Of a DNA stretch of 46,808 nt, positions 1 through 6,741 are shown piece by piece. The stretch's first letter is position 1. Each line of letters begins with the position of its first letter. The notes under the pieces are model-generated. The model ran no database searches, was not told where the DNA came from, and was given only the letters and a program-made list of their open reading frames with translations. The DNA comes from Phycisphaerae bacterium (GTDB lineage: Bacteria > Planctomycetota > Phycisphaerae > Phycisphaerales > Phycisphaeraceae). Location of the stretch: contig JAUIGU010000032.1 of assembly GCA_030432595.1 (NCBI GenBank), forward strand, positions 1-46,808, in the 5' to 3' direction. The translations under genes were made by a program, and so were the position numbers.

Positions 1-250
1 TTAACGGACCTTCCGGTGCCGTGTTCCGAGGCGGCGGGCGGGCGATCTGGACGGTTTTCCCACCGGTTTCGACGGTTGGCGGGGTTGGCGTGAGCGCCGC
101 GACCGGCCGGGGTTTCTACCGGCAGTCCGATCACTTGGCCGATAGTCAGACCGGACAGGTCGGGTTTGCCCGCAGGACCTATGATGCGTGTGGGCGGCGG
201 CCGGTTGCGGTCGGCCGCGGGTCCCTCCCTCCATTCACGGACGACCTCCC
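1..250. other. Leading intergenic stretch, no supported gene
   Basis: GC-rich sequence upstream of the desaturase. The open frames here translate to arginine/proline-rich strings with no recognisable domain, so no gene is called. It should hold the desaturase promoter, but I see no convincing -35/-10 pair. Confidence 0.5.
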
Positions 251-1333
251 TTGAAAAGCACCCCCCCAACGTCGCGCGGCGGCCTGTCGGTCGATTCCCC
301 GGTGGTCGTCGAGGTCTCGGCGGTCCCCAGCCCTTCGGCCTCGCCCGAGCAGGCCGTGCACGGCGTCGCGGTCGACCCGCACGAGGCCGACGAACTCCAC
401 GGCGACCCGCACGAGCACGTCACCAACACCGAGCGCGCCATCACGCTCACCTTCGTCGTTGTGCCCTTCGTCGGCGTCGTCCTCGCGATCGCGCTGCTCT
501 GGGGCGTCGGCGTCGACTGGTTCCACGTCGCCCAGCTCGGCGTGATGTACCTGCTCACCGCGCTGGGCATCAGCGTCGGCTACCACCGGCTGTTCTCGCA
601 CAAGGCGTTCAAGACCCACGCGTTCATGCGCGTCTTCTTCGCGATCATCGGCGCGATGGCCGCCGAGGGCACCGTCCGCCGCTTCGTCGCCAACCACCGC
701 CGGCACCACGGCCACAGCGACCGCGACGGCGACCCGCACTCGCCCCACCACCACGACGGCGGCGTGTGGAACACCGTCAAGGGCTTCGTCTACGCCCACG
801 TCGGCTGGTTCCTGCTCAAGCGCCCGCACCCCGACGAGAAGAAGTACGCCCCCGAGTTCTGCAAAGACAACGGCAAGAACGGCGTGACGTTTGTGGACTC
901 CACGAACTGGCTTTGGGTCACCGCGGGACTCGCGATCCCCACCGTGCTCGGCGGCGTCTGGGGCGCGCTCACCGACGGCACCTGGATCAGCTCCGCGTTC
1001 CTCGGGCTTCTGTGGGGCGGGATCGTCCGCATCTTCATCGTCCACCACGTCACCTGGTCGGTGAACTCGGTCTGCCACCTCTGGGGCACCCGGCCGTTCA
1101 AGTCCGGCGACCACTCGCGCAACAACGCCATCTTCGGGTTCCTGGGCGTGGGCGAGGGCTGGCACAACAACCACCACGCGTTCCCCTCGTCCGCGCGGCA
1201 CGGCCTGCGGTGGTGGGAGTTCGACGCGGGCTACGTCCTCGTAAAAATGCTCTCGTGGGTCGGCCTGGCGTGGGACGTGCGGACGCCGGCCAAGACGCAA
1301 CTGCAACGGGCGCAGGCGAAAGCGGAAGGCTGA
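251..1333 (+). CDS. Membrane fatty acid (acyl-CoA delta-9 type) desaturase
   Basis: Integral-membrane di-iron desaturase that puts a cis double bond into an acyl chain, tuning membrane fluidity. The three histidine boxes are visible in order: HRLFSH, then HRRHH followed by GHSD, and near the C-terminus HNNHHAFP. HHVTWSVNS with CHLWGTRPF, between boxes two and three, is typical of bacterial acyl-CoA desaturases. Hydrophobic segments lie before box one and between boxes two and three. The frame is open from 188, but the extra 21 residues look like translated leader, so a TTG start at 251 is preferred; an ATG at 188 cannot be excluded. About 360 residues is usual for the family. The acidic/His-rich N-terminal stretch before the first helix is unusual but not diagnostic. 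The stop codon touches the first base of the downstream inverted repeat. Confidence 0.9.
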   Translation: MKSTPPTSRGGLSVDSPVVVEVSAVPSPSASPEQAVHGVAVDPHEADELHGDPHEHVTNTERAITLTFVVVPFVGVVLAIALLWGVGVDWFHVAQLGVMYLLTALGISVGYHRLFSHKAFKTHAFMRVFFAIIGAMAAEGTVRRFVANHRRHHGHSDRDGDPHSPHHHDGGVWNTVKGFVYAHVGWFLLKRPHPDEKKYAPEFCKDNGKNGVTFVDSTNWLWVTAGLAIPTVLGGVWGALTDGTWISSAFLGLLWGGIVRIFIVHHVTWSVNSVCHLWGTRPFKSGDHSRNNAIFGFLGVGEGWHNNHHAFPSSARHGLRWWEFDAGYVLVKMLSWVGLAWDVRTPAKTQLQRAQAKAEG

Positions 1334-1609
1334 ACCGCCAAGTCGCCAAGGTGGTTTCACTCTTTTCGAGGATCACGTAGATACCGAGAAGAGAACGGGA
1401 TTGGAACCACAGATTTCGCAGATCACGCAGATTGAAACACGCGATTCGGAACTGGATGGGCAACCCCAGCTCTGGTTTTGTGTGCTTTGTACCTTTTGTG
1501 GTCAAACCTGAATCTGCGTCATCTGCGACATCTGTGGTTAAAAACTCTGTGTCTCTGTGAACTCTGTGAGTTGACTCGTTCTCTTGGCGATCTTGACGTC
1601 TTGGCGGTT
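1333..1609. repeat. Composite long inverted repeat between convergent genes (copy A)
   Basis: Outer arms begin ACCGCCAAGTCGCCAAGG and end CTTGACGTCTTGGCGGTT. Nested inner arms at 1405-1433 and 1511-1539 (AACCACAGATTTCGCAG... and ...CATCTGTGGTT) match 27 of 29 as reverse complements. A third motif family (ACTCTGTGTCTCTGTGAACT) lies inside the right half. The element fills the whole gap between the desaturase stop (1331-1333) and the coaC stop (complement of 1609-1611). It could fold as a bidirectional terminator. Related copies lie at 25601-25822 and 26923-27040. Confidence 0.85.
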
Positions 1610-2196
1610 CAAAACCGTTCCGCGATGGCGTCGAGGATCACCTCCGGCTCCGCCATCCTTCCGCCGCCCTCGGTTCGGCACGCCTGCCAGCCTTCGTCCG
1701 GGCCGACCTCGTGCAGGTTGGGCAGCAGGTCGCGCAGCGTCTGTAGGTTGCGTTGCACGACCGGATTGCTCCACATGTCCGCGTTCATCGCCGGGGCGAG
1801 CAGCAGCGGTGTTCCCCCGGAAGCAGAAGCCTTCGGCAACGCGCACGCGGTCAACGACACCAGGTCCGGCGTCAGGCCCGCGGCGAGTTTGGCGAGCATG
1901 TCGGCCGAGCACGGCGCGATCACCATCAGCTCGCACCACCGCGCCAGCCCGACGTGCTGCGAGTCCGGGCGGTCGTCGTGGTCCCACAGGCTGGTGAGCA
2001 CCGGGTGCCCCGACAGCGACTGCAGCGTCAGCGGCGTGATGAATTTCGTCGCCGCGTCGGTCATGATCACGCGGACGTCGGCCCCGGCCTGCACGAGGCG
2101 CGACACAAGCGTCGCCACCTTGTACGCGGCGATCCCGCCCGACAGCGCGACCAGCACGCGGCGTTGGGACAGGTTGCGTTCGGGGGCCTTCGTCAT
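1609..2196 (-). CDS. coaC: Phosphopantothenoylcysteine decarboxylase (stand-alone CoaC flavoprotein)
   Basis: HFCD-family flavoprotein decarboxylating 4'-phosphopantothenoyl-cysteine to 4'-phosphopantetheine in coenzyme A synthesis. Visible features: N-terminal ALSGGIAAYK flavin-binding loop, the active-site histidine region QHVGLARW, the PAMNADMW motif, and the C-terminal substrate clamp ACRTEGGGRMAEP with its cysteine. At 195 residues it equals only the CoaC half of the usual bacterial CoaBC fusion; no CoaB domain follows, so the synthetase must be encoded elsewhere. It lies downstream of rpoZ on the same strand, the common rpoZ-coaBC neighbourhood, but with a repeat element in the gap. Its stop codon is supplied by the end of the downstream inverted repeat. 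Confidence 0.92.
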   Translation of the reverse strand: MTKAPERNLSQRRVLVALSGGIAAYKVATLVSRLVQAGADVRVIMTDAATKFITPLTLQSLSGHPVLTSLWDHDDRPDSQHVGLARWCELMVIAPCSADMLAKLAAGLTPDLVSLTACALPKASASGGTPLLLAPAMNADMWSNPVVQRNLQTLRDLLPNLHEVGPDEGWQACRTEGGGRMAEPEVILDAIAERF

Positions 2197-2230
2197 GGGC
2201 GGTCACGGCGTGACAAAACGCGTCGGGCGT

Positions 2231-2325
2231 GGGTGCCACGGTCGCTTGCGACCGTGCGGATCGACCACGGCGATCATTGGGGAGTTGACTCAAGACAGCA
2301 CGGTTGCAAGCAACCGTAGCACCCA
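2231..2325. repeat. REPIN-like double hairpin, family 1 copy 1
   Basis: Two hairpins in inverted orientation: CACGGTCG-CTTG-CGACCGTG (2238-2257 area) and CACGGTTG-CAAG-CAACCGT (2299-2317 area), bounded by GGGTGC and GCACCC. The two loops are reverse complements of each other, so the unit is a long palindrome made of two smaller ones. It sits in the 171-bp gap between rpoZ and coaC. Further copies are at 7687-7777 and 13960-14048. Confidence 0.85.
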
Positions 2326-2367
2326 CACCTGTTTAGGAAACGCCTGTGGCGGCTGCGATCGGTCAGT

Positions 2368-2601
2368 TTACGCGTCTTCTTCGGGCCCGTCCTCGGGGCT
2401 GGAGACGCCCTCGAGGTCGATGGTGATCTTGCCCTCGACGACCTCGGCGACGGCGACCTCGAAGTCGGTGCGGCCGGCACGTTCGACCAGCGGGCGGGCG
2501 CCGTCCATGAGCTCACGCACGCGGTGCTGGACCAGCGAGGTGAACTTGAACCGGCCGCCCAGGGCGTTGATCACGGTGTCGTCTTTGAGGGCTTCGATCA
2601 T
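2368..2601 (-). CDS. rpoZ: DNA-directed RNA polymerase omega subunit
   Basis: Small (77 aa) omega subunit, which chaperones beta' during RNA polymerase assembly. Signature segments are the early 'GGRFKFTSLVQHRVREL' helix (matching the family's N-R-F-x-L-V-x-x-x-x-R pattern) and the following 'EVAVAEVVEGKI' helix, equivalent to the conserved A-x-x-E-I-x-x-G-K-I segment. The C-terminus is acidic (SPEDGPEEDA). Same strand as comF-like, the lipoprotein and coaC; the rpoZ-coaC order is conserved in many bacteria, although gmk, the usual upstream partner, is not present here. ATG start at 2601 gives the expected length. Confidence 0.88.
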   Translation of the reverse strand: MIEALKDDTVINALGGRFKFTSLVQHRVRELMDGARPLVERAGRTDFEVAVAEVVEGKITIDLEGVSSPEDGPEEDA

Positions 2602-2718
2602 GGCGGGGCTTTCGGGCGAGGGGCTGCGGGTCGGGACGCAGGGGGTGGTCCCGGGGGAGGCGGGGCCGCGGGGTGCGTTTCGCGGAGCCCCGTAGTTTAC
2701 CCGGGTCGGCGTGGGGGA

Positions 2719-3363
2719 TCAATAGGGGTTCGGAGGCGGCTCGACCGGGGTGGCGGGGGCGGCGGCGGGGTCGCCGCGCAGGCCGGCCAAGGCGTCCAGC
2801 AGCGGGCCGGCGGCGGGGCGTTCGGCGAGGGTGAACGATTGGCGGGTGGTGCGGCCGTAGCCAGTGAGGGCGGTGGTGAGTCGGGCGTCGTGCGGCGGGC
2901 TTGACGTGTTGAGCGGGGTGTCTTGGGCTTCCTCTTCGGGTTCGAGTGACGCGTCCGGCCGGTCGAGCCCGGCGGCGACCACGAGCGGCCAGAGTTGCCG
3001 GCGCTGGGCGGGGGTCAGGCGGGCGGTCGGCGCGGGCAGGAGGTCGTGGGTCGCGCCCGGGCCGACCGCGGCGCGGAGGACGCCGTCGGCGGTGAGGACG
3101 TACTGGGCGGGGCGCAGCGCAGCGGGACGCTCGGCTCGCGCACCGCGCTCGGCGACGGTCAGCACCAAGGCGAAGTCCGGCGGCGGCCGGTCCGGGTCTT
3201 CGGTGGTCGGCGATGACGCGCAGGCGGCCACGCAGACGCAGAGTACGGCCACGAGCACCGCCCGTAACCTTTGTCGAGGCGCAACCCTATTTGTCGCTCT
3301 GTCCGCTCGCGTGTTCATTCCGAAACTCTGGGCGTCGTGTCCGCTGGCGTTCACTTTATTCAA
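2719..3363 (-). CDS. Predicted lipoprotein of unknown function
   Basis: A 214-residue protein with a basic N-terminus, one hydrophobic segment and a lipobox (VCVAAC, acceptor cysteine about residue 48), so probably an exported, lipid-anchored protein. The mature part begins with a Pro/Asp/Thr-rich linker and contains no domain I recognise. The ATG at 3363 overlaps the end of the comF-like gene by 8 bases, which supports this start and translational coupling, although it leaves a long pre-lipobox region; an internal ATG 15 codons later is an alternative start. Confidence 0.65.
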   Translation of the reverse strand: MNKVNASGHDAQSFGMNTRADRATNRVAPRQRLRAVLVAVLCVCVAACASSPTTEDPDRPPPDFALVLTVAERGARAERPAALRPAQYVLTADGVLRAAVGPGATHDLLPAPTARLTPAQRRQLWPLVVAAGLDRPDASLEPEEEAQDTPLNTSSPPHDARLTTALTGYGRTTRQSFTLAERPAAGPLLDALAGLRGDPAAAPATPVEPPPNPY

Positions 3364-4105
3364 ACCCGCTCGGGTCTTTCGGCTCGGCGACGGCGGCGAC
3401 CGCGATGTCGATCTGACGTGCCCCGCGCGAACGCAGCGCCCGGGCGCAGTTGCGCAGTGTCGAGCCGGTGGTGAGGATGTCGTCGACCAGCACGATGCGC
3501 TGGCCTTCGAGGTTCACCGGGTGGGCGGCGATGCTGCGGCTGACGTTTTGAGCACGCTGTGAAGGCGCGACCGCGGTCTGCGGCGGGGTGTGCCGGGTGC
3601 GGTGCAGGAGTTCGACGCAGCGCCAGCCGCGCTGTTCCGCGAGCGCCTCGGCGATCAGTTTCGACTGGTTGTACCCGCGCCGCCAGCGCCGACGCCAGGG
3701 CATGGGCACGGGCGTGACCCAGACCGGCGTGTTTTCAGATTCGTCTCCGTCTGAAGAATCCGTCATCGGCACGGCTTCGGCCAACCGCTGCCCCAGCCAC
3801 GGCCCCCACGCCCACTGACGGTGGAACTTCATCGCCTTGAGCCACCGGCTCAGCGGCTCGCGGTACGGGCCCAGCCGGGTGACGCGTTGCCACGGAAGGC
3901 GTTGGCCGTCGCAGTGTTCGCACGGTGTGTCATCCGGTGCCGGGGTGCCGGCAGTCAGCGATACGCCGCAGCGCGGGCAGAAAACGCCCGGCCGATCGAC
4001 GTCCCACGTCTCGGCGTCGGCCAGCCCGGTCACGACGATGCGCGGCGCGACGGTGTCGAGCCATGTACCCACTCCCCTTCCCAGCTTGCGCGTCAGGCCG
4101 GTCAT
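3356..4105 (-). CDS. comF: ComF family phosphoribosyltransferase-like protein
   Basis: ComF/GntX-type protein with an N-terminal zinc ribbon (CPRCG near residue 43, then CEHC about 20 residues later) and a C-terminal type I phosphoribosyltransferase fold. The PRPP loop VLVDDILTTGSTL is intact, as is the RGYNQSKLIAEALA segment typical of ComF. In naturally competent bacteria ComF acts in DNA uptake or single-strand DNA processing; elsewhere its role is unclear, so competence is only an inference. 249 residues is normal. It diverges from the dihydroorotate dehydrogenase-like gene and leads a same-strand series (lipoprotein, rpoZ, coaC). Confidence 0.88.
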   Translation of the reverse strand: MTGLTRKLGRGVGTWLDTVAPRIVVTGLADAETWDVDRPGVFCPRCGVSLTAGTPAPDDTPCEHCDGQRLPWQRVTRLGPYREPLSRWLKAMKFHRQWAWGPWLGQRLAEAVPMTDSSDGDESENTPVWVTPVPMPWRRRWRRGYNQSKLIAEALAEQRGWRCVELLHRTRHTPPQTAVAPSQRAQNVSRSIAAHPVNLEGQRIVLVDDILTTGSTLRNCARALRSRGARQIDIAVAAVAEPKDPSGFE

Positions 4106-4221
4106 GGCGTCTTTATACTCGCCCGAGCGGTGGAAGTAGACAGTCGTCAGGAACCAGTAGTCGGTAGGTAGGCAGGCACCGGTCGTTGGACTACGTCAGC
4201 GGGTTGCCGTCGGAAACTTGT

Positions 4222-5109
4222 ATGCCCGAAAGTCAGGAATCAATCTACTCCACACGCACTGAACCCGGCGACGCCCGGACTGTGCCCTGGCGGCCGCTCG
4301 TGATCTCCGCGCCGTTCGGCAACTACATCCAGCCGGCCGGGTGCACGGCGACGCTGGGCACGTTTACCGCGATGCCACGCGGCGGGCGCGTCCCGCAGAT
4401 CCTCAAAACCGTCCGCTACTACCCGCGGATCAAGGCGTGGGTCAACAAGATCGGCCTGCGCAACCCGGGCATCGCGTGGCTGCAACAGAAAGTCGAGCAG
4501 GGCAAGATCGATGTGTCTGACAAACTTGTCAGCGTCCACGGCTTCGACGAAACGCAGTGGATCGAACTGATCGACAAAGCCGCGGCGCTCGAGCCGCTGG
4601 GCATTGAACTGAACATGAGCTGCCCGAACGTCGGCGAGGTGAGTTGGCCCGTGTCGTTGTTTGCTCGGGCGGCCGAGCTGCAAAGCGAAGCGCAGGGACA
4701 ACTTCCGGGGGCGGGCCCCGCATTGACATGCGGGGCTTCGATGGCGGTCATCGTCAAGCTGCCGCCGGTGAACTTCCGGGCGATGGCGGACGCGGCGGTG
4801 GCGGCGGGGTTGACGCGGTTTCATTGCTGCAACACGCTGCCCGTGCCGGCGGGGGGCGTGTCCGGCGGGCCGCTCAAGCCGGTGGCGATGCAGTGCATCG
4901 CACAACTGCGGGCCGCGCCGTACGGCGACGCGATCCACATCCTCGCCGGCGGTGGCATCCGCACGCCCGACGATATTGATGACTACCGCGGCGTCGGGGC
5001 GGACACGTTCGCGGTGGGCACGAAGGTGATGAACCCGTGGTACCTAATGAGTCACGGCGGGTTGGCACCTTTGCGGGAACGGGCCACCGGAGTATCATTA
5101 AGGGGCTGA
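4222..5109 (+). CDS. Dihydroorotate dehydrogenase-like FMN protein with altered C-terminus
   Basis: TIM-barrel flavoprotein of the class 1 dihydroorotate dehydrogenase family (dihydroorotate to orotate in pyrimidine synthesis, or a relative). Visible motifs: SAPFGNY near the N-terminus, ELNMSCPNVG, IVKLPPVNF, HCCNTLPVPAGG, and the phosphate-binding ILAGGGIRTPDDIDDY with ADTFAVGTK. ATG at 4222 with upstream GGAA is preferred over TTG at 4186. Two oddities. First, residues about 161-175 (QLPGAGPALTCGAS) look like an in-frame insertion and coincide with a perfect 9-bp hairpin at 4715-4736. Second, the last 188 bp before the end of the conserved region recur at 6363-6550, and this copy ends in APLRERATGVSLRG whereas the downstream copy ends in AGLIERAGKD. 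The tail here therefore appears to be replaced. Confidence 0.85.
   Translation: MPESQESIYSTRTEPGDARTVPWRPLVISAPFGNYIQPAGCTATLGTFTAMPRGGRVPQILKTVRYYPRIKAWVNKIGLRNPGIAWLQQKVEQGKIDVSDKLVSVHGFDETQWIELIDKAAALEPLGIELNMSCPNVGEVSWPVSLFARAAELQSEAQGQLPGAGPALTCGASMAVIVKLPPVNFRAMADAAVAAGLTRFHCCNTLPVPAGGVSGGPLKPVAMQCIAQLRAAPYGDAIHILAGGGIRTPDDIDDYRGVGADTFAVGTKVMNPWYLMSHGGLAPLRERATGVSLRG
4715..4736. repeat. In-gene hairpin within the dihydroorotate dehydrogenase-like CDS
   Basis: GCCCCGCAT-TGAC-ATGCGGGGC, a perfect 9-bp stem with a 4-nt loop. It encodes part of an apparent extra segment (PALTCGAS) absent from what I expect between the SCPNVG and VKLPP motifs. The hairpin at 14739-14766 is built from a similar GCCCCGCA...TGCGGGGC stem. 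Confidence 0.7.
4879..5066 (+). repeat. 188-bp direct repeat, left copy (in intact gene)
   Basis: Matches 6363-6550 base for base except at 4953 (t versus c) and 5061 (g versus t). It encodes the C-terminal third of the barrel. After 5066 the copies diverge but still share GAACGGGC at the same offset, so similarity fades rather than stopping abruptly. Confidence 0.95.
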
Positions 5110-5126
5110 TTATTGATTCCTGGCTC

Positions 5127-5134
5127 GGGGAGAA
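5127..5134 (+). promoter_or_regulatory. Ribosome binding site of the inserted FG-GAP gene
   Basis: GGGGAGAA lies 6 bases before the TTG at 5141 and decides that start. Confidence 0.7.
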
Positions 5135-5140
5135 ACGCAC

Positions 5141-6463
5141 TTGTTGAGAATCCGCTTGCCAAAATCGTATGTTTTCTTGCTTCTCCTTTGCCTGATTCTT
5201 CTGCCCAACTTTGTAGATGCGTCACCAACCTTTCGACACCAATTGATCTCAGATGACCCAGGAATAGTATGGCTTCAACGTTCAGTGAGCTTGGATGGTG
5301 GACTGGTTCTTGCGGGTGATAAGGATTATGGACAAACTGAGCGGTCAAGAATTGGCGCGGCTGCTCTATTCGACGCCAATACGGGCGAAGAATTGCGCGT
5401 TTTTCATGCAAGCGACCCCCAAGTTTTTTCGGAGTTTGGTTTTTCCGTCGATTTGTCGAATGGGATTGCTGCGATAGGAGCATACGATGCCATCACGGCT
5501 GGCGCGGGCACAGACACCACTGATGCTGGCGCTGTTTACATTTTTGATGCGTTGACTGGCAACCAATTGCAGAGAGTGATCGCTGGTGATCCGCAAAGGC
5601 ACGGTAACTTTGGATGGGCGGTGGATATTGAAGGTGACCGTCTGCTAGTCGGCGCGCCTTTCCACGATGACGATGACGGTGCCGCCTATGTTTTTGACGC
5701 TCTGACAGGCACTCAACTACACAAGCTCAGTTTTTCAGGCGCGTCAACTTCGGCTCGCGAATGGTTTGGTATTTCGCTCGATGTTTACGGCGATTATGCT
5801 GTTATTGGGGCACCCGGAGGATTCACGTCCTCTAAAGGTCGGGCGTTTCTGTTTAATCTTCGTACCGGTGAACAACTCTTTGAACTCACGCCCCCTGATC
5901 TTGAAGTTGGGGACCGGTTCGGAACTCGTGTCGCGATTTCCGATAGTTTGGTGGCGGTGAGTGCGGTCGAGACATACGTAGATGAAGGCTCGGTGTACCT
6001 GTTTGATTTTGAGACCGGAGAACTAATTCGTCGATTAGGGCCGAACGCTGGTCAGGCGCAAGGATCTTTCGGTATCGGATTGGACATCGACGGCAATATC
6101 GTGGCAGTTGGCGCAAATGCTCACGATGAAGTTCAAGGTGCTGGAATGGTTCATGTATTTGACAGCCTCACCGGCCTTGAGTTCGCCAGTTTCGATGCGC
6201 CATCTCCCATCGAACGCGTTTCGTTTGGTTGGGATATTGATCTTGAAGGCGACGTCATGGCCGTGGCGACTAGTCAACGCGGCAACGCTTACGTTTTTGA
6301 CGGTATTGTTCCCGAGCCTGGAGTTGGTGGGGCGATGGGAGTACTTTTCCTTACGATGCTCTCCGGTGGCGATGCAGTGCATCGCACAACTGCGGGCCGC
6401 GCCGTACGGCGACGCGATCCACATCCTCGCCGGCGGCGGCATCCGCACGCCCGACGATATTGA
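5141..6463 (+). CDS. Exported FG-GAP/beta-propeller protein with PEP-CTERM motif, 3' end fused to a repeat
   Basis: A 440-residue secreted protein. TTG start with good ribosome binding site, then a signal peptide (VFLLLLCLILLPNFVDA). Residues about 30-390 carry six to seven FG-GAP-like repeats of the type FGWAVDIEGDRLLVGAP...YVFDALTG, predicting an integrin-alpha-like beta-propeller. Near residue 394 comes VPEPG and the beginning of a hydrophobic helix (GVGGAMGVLFLTML), a PEP-CTERM exosortase sorting tail. At 6363 the gene runs into the right copy of the 188-bp repeat and is read there in a different frame for about 34 codons (DAVHRTTAGRAVRRRDPHP, then more arginines). The native C-terminus is thus lost, though the read-through tail happens to be arginine-rich like real PEP-CTERM tails. 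Base composition is clearly more AT-rich than its neighbours, suggesting transfer. Confidence 0.85.
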   Translation: MLRIRLPKSYVFLLLLCLILLPNFVDASPTFRHQLISDDPGIVWLQRSVSLDGGLVLAGDKDYGQTERSRIGAAALFDANTGEELRVFHASDPQVFSEFGFSVDLSNGIAAIGAYDAITAGAGTDTTDAGAVYIFDALTGNQLQRVIAGDPQRHGNFGWAVDIEGDRLLVGAPFHDDDDGAAYVFDALTGTQLHKLSFSGASTSAREWFGISLDVYGDYAVIGAPGGFTSSKGRAFLFNLRTGEQLFELTPPDLEVGDRFGTRVAISDSLVAVSAVETYVDEGSVYLFDFETGELIRRLGPNAGQAQGSFGIGLDIDGNIVAVGANAHDEVQGAGMVHVFDSLTGLEFASFDAPSPIERVSFGWDIDLEGDVMAVATSQRGNAYVFDGIVPEPGVGGAMGVLFLTMLSGGDAVHRTTAGRAVRRRDPHPRRRRHPHARRY

Positions 6464-6550
6464 TGACTACCGCGGCGTCGGGGCGGACACGTTCGCGGTG
6501 GGCACGAAGGTGATGAACCCGTGGTACCTAATGAGTCACGGCGGTTTGGC
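6363..6550 (+). repeat. 188-bp direct repeat, right copy
   Basis: Partner of 4879-5066; the offset between copies is 1484 bp. It forms the boundary between the AT-rich inserted gene and the GC-rich chromosome. Confidence 0.95.
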
Positions 6551-6581
6551 GGGGTTGATCGAACGGGCGGGAAAAGACTGA
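6363..6581 (+). pseudogene. 3' remnant of the dihydroorotate dehydrogenase-like gene
   Basis: Second copy of the C-terminal coding region, starting abruptly at 6363 with no start codon of its own. In frame it reads PVAMQCIAQLRAAPYGD, then AGGGIRTPDDIDDY, and ends SHGGLAGLIERAGKD followed by a stop. This terminus looks more like a normal family C-terminus than that of the intact gene, so it is probably the original gene end displaced by the insertion. Confidence 0.9.
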
Positions 6582-6600
6582 AACGAGTTTTCTTTCGCTT

Positions 6601-6662
6601 AGCCGCACCGCAACGCGGTGCGCGCACACCGCGGAGGGCGCGCACCGCGTTGCGGTGCGGCT
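6601..6662. repeat. REPIN-like double hairpin, family 2
   Basis: Perfect 25-bp inverted arms (6601-6625 and 6638-6662) around a 12-nt spacer. Each arm is itself a hairpin: CGCACCGC-AAC-GCGGTGCG on the left and CGCACCGC-GTT-GCGGTGCG on the right, again with complementary loops. It follows the 3' remnant and may end that transcript. Confidence 0.9.
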
Positions 6663-6741
6663 AACCCGAAAACGCGAACGTTTGAAAAGTGATACAGGTT
6701 TGGCGGTTGGTGTCGGGCGGTTCGCGTGGCATGATGACGCG

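Noticed and set aside
1-234. 77-codon minus-strand open frame at the window edge
   Set aside because: Arginine/proline-rich translation of GC-rich leader; no domain or ribosome binding site.
4879-6581. Classical integrative element or IS insertion
   Set aside because: No integrase or transposase, no terminal inverted repeats at the junctions, and the duplication (188 bp) is far longer than a target site duplication.
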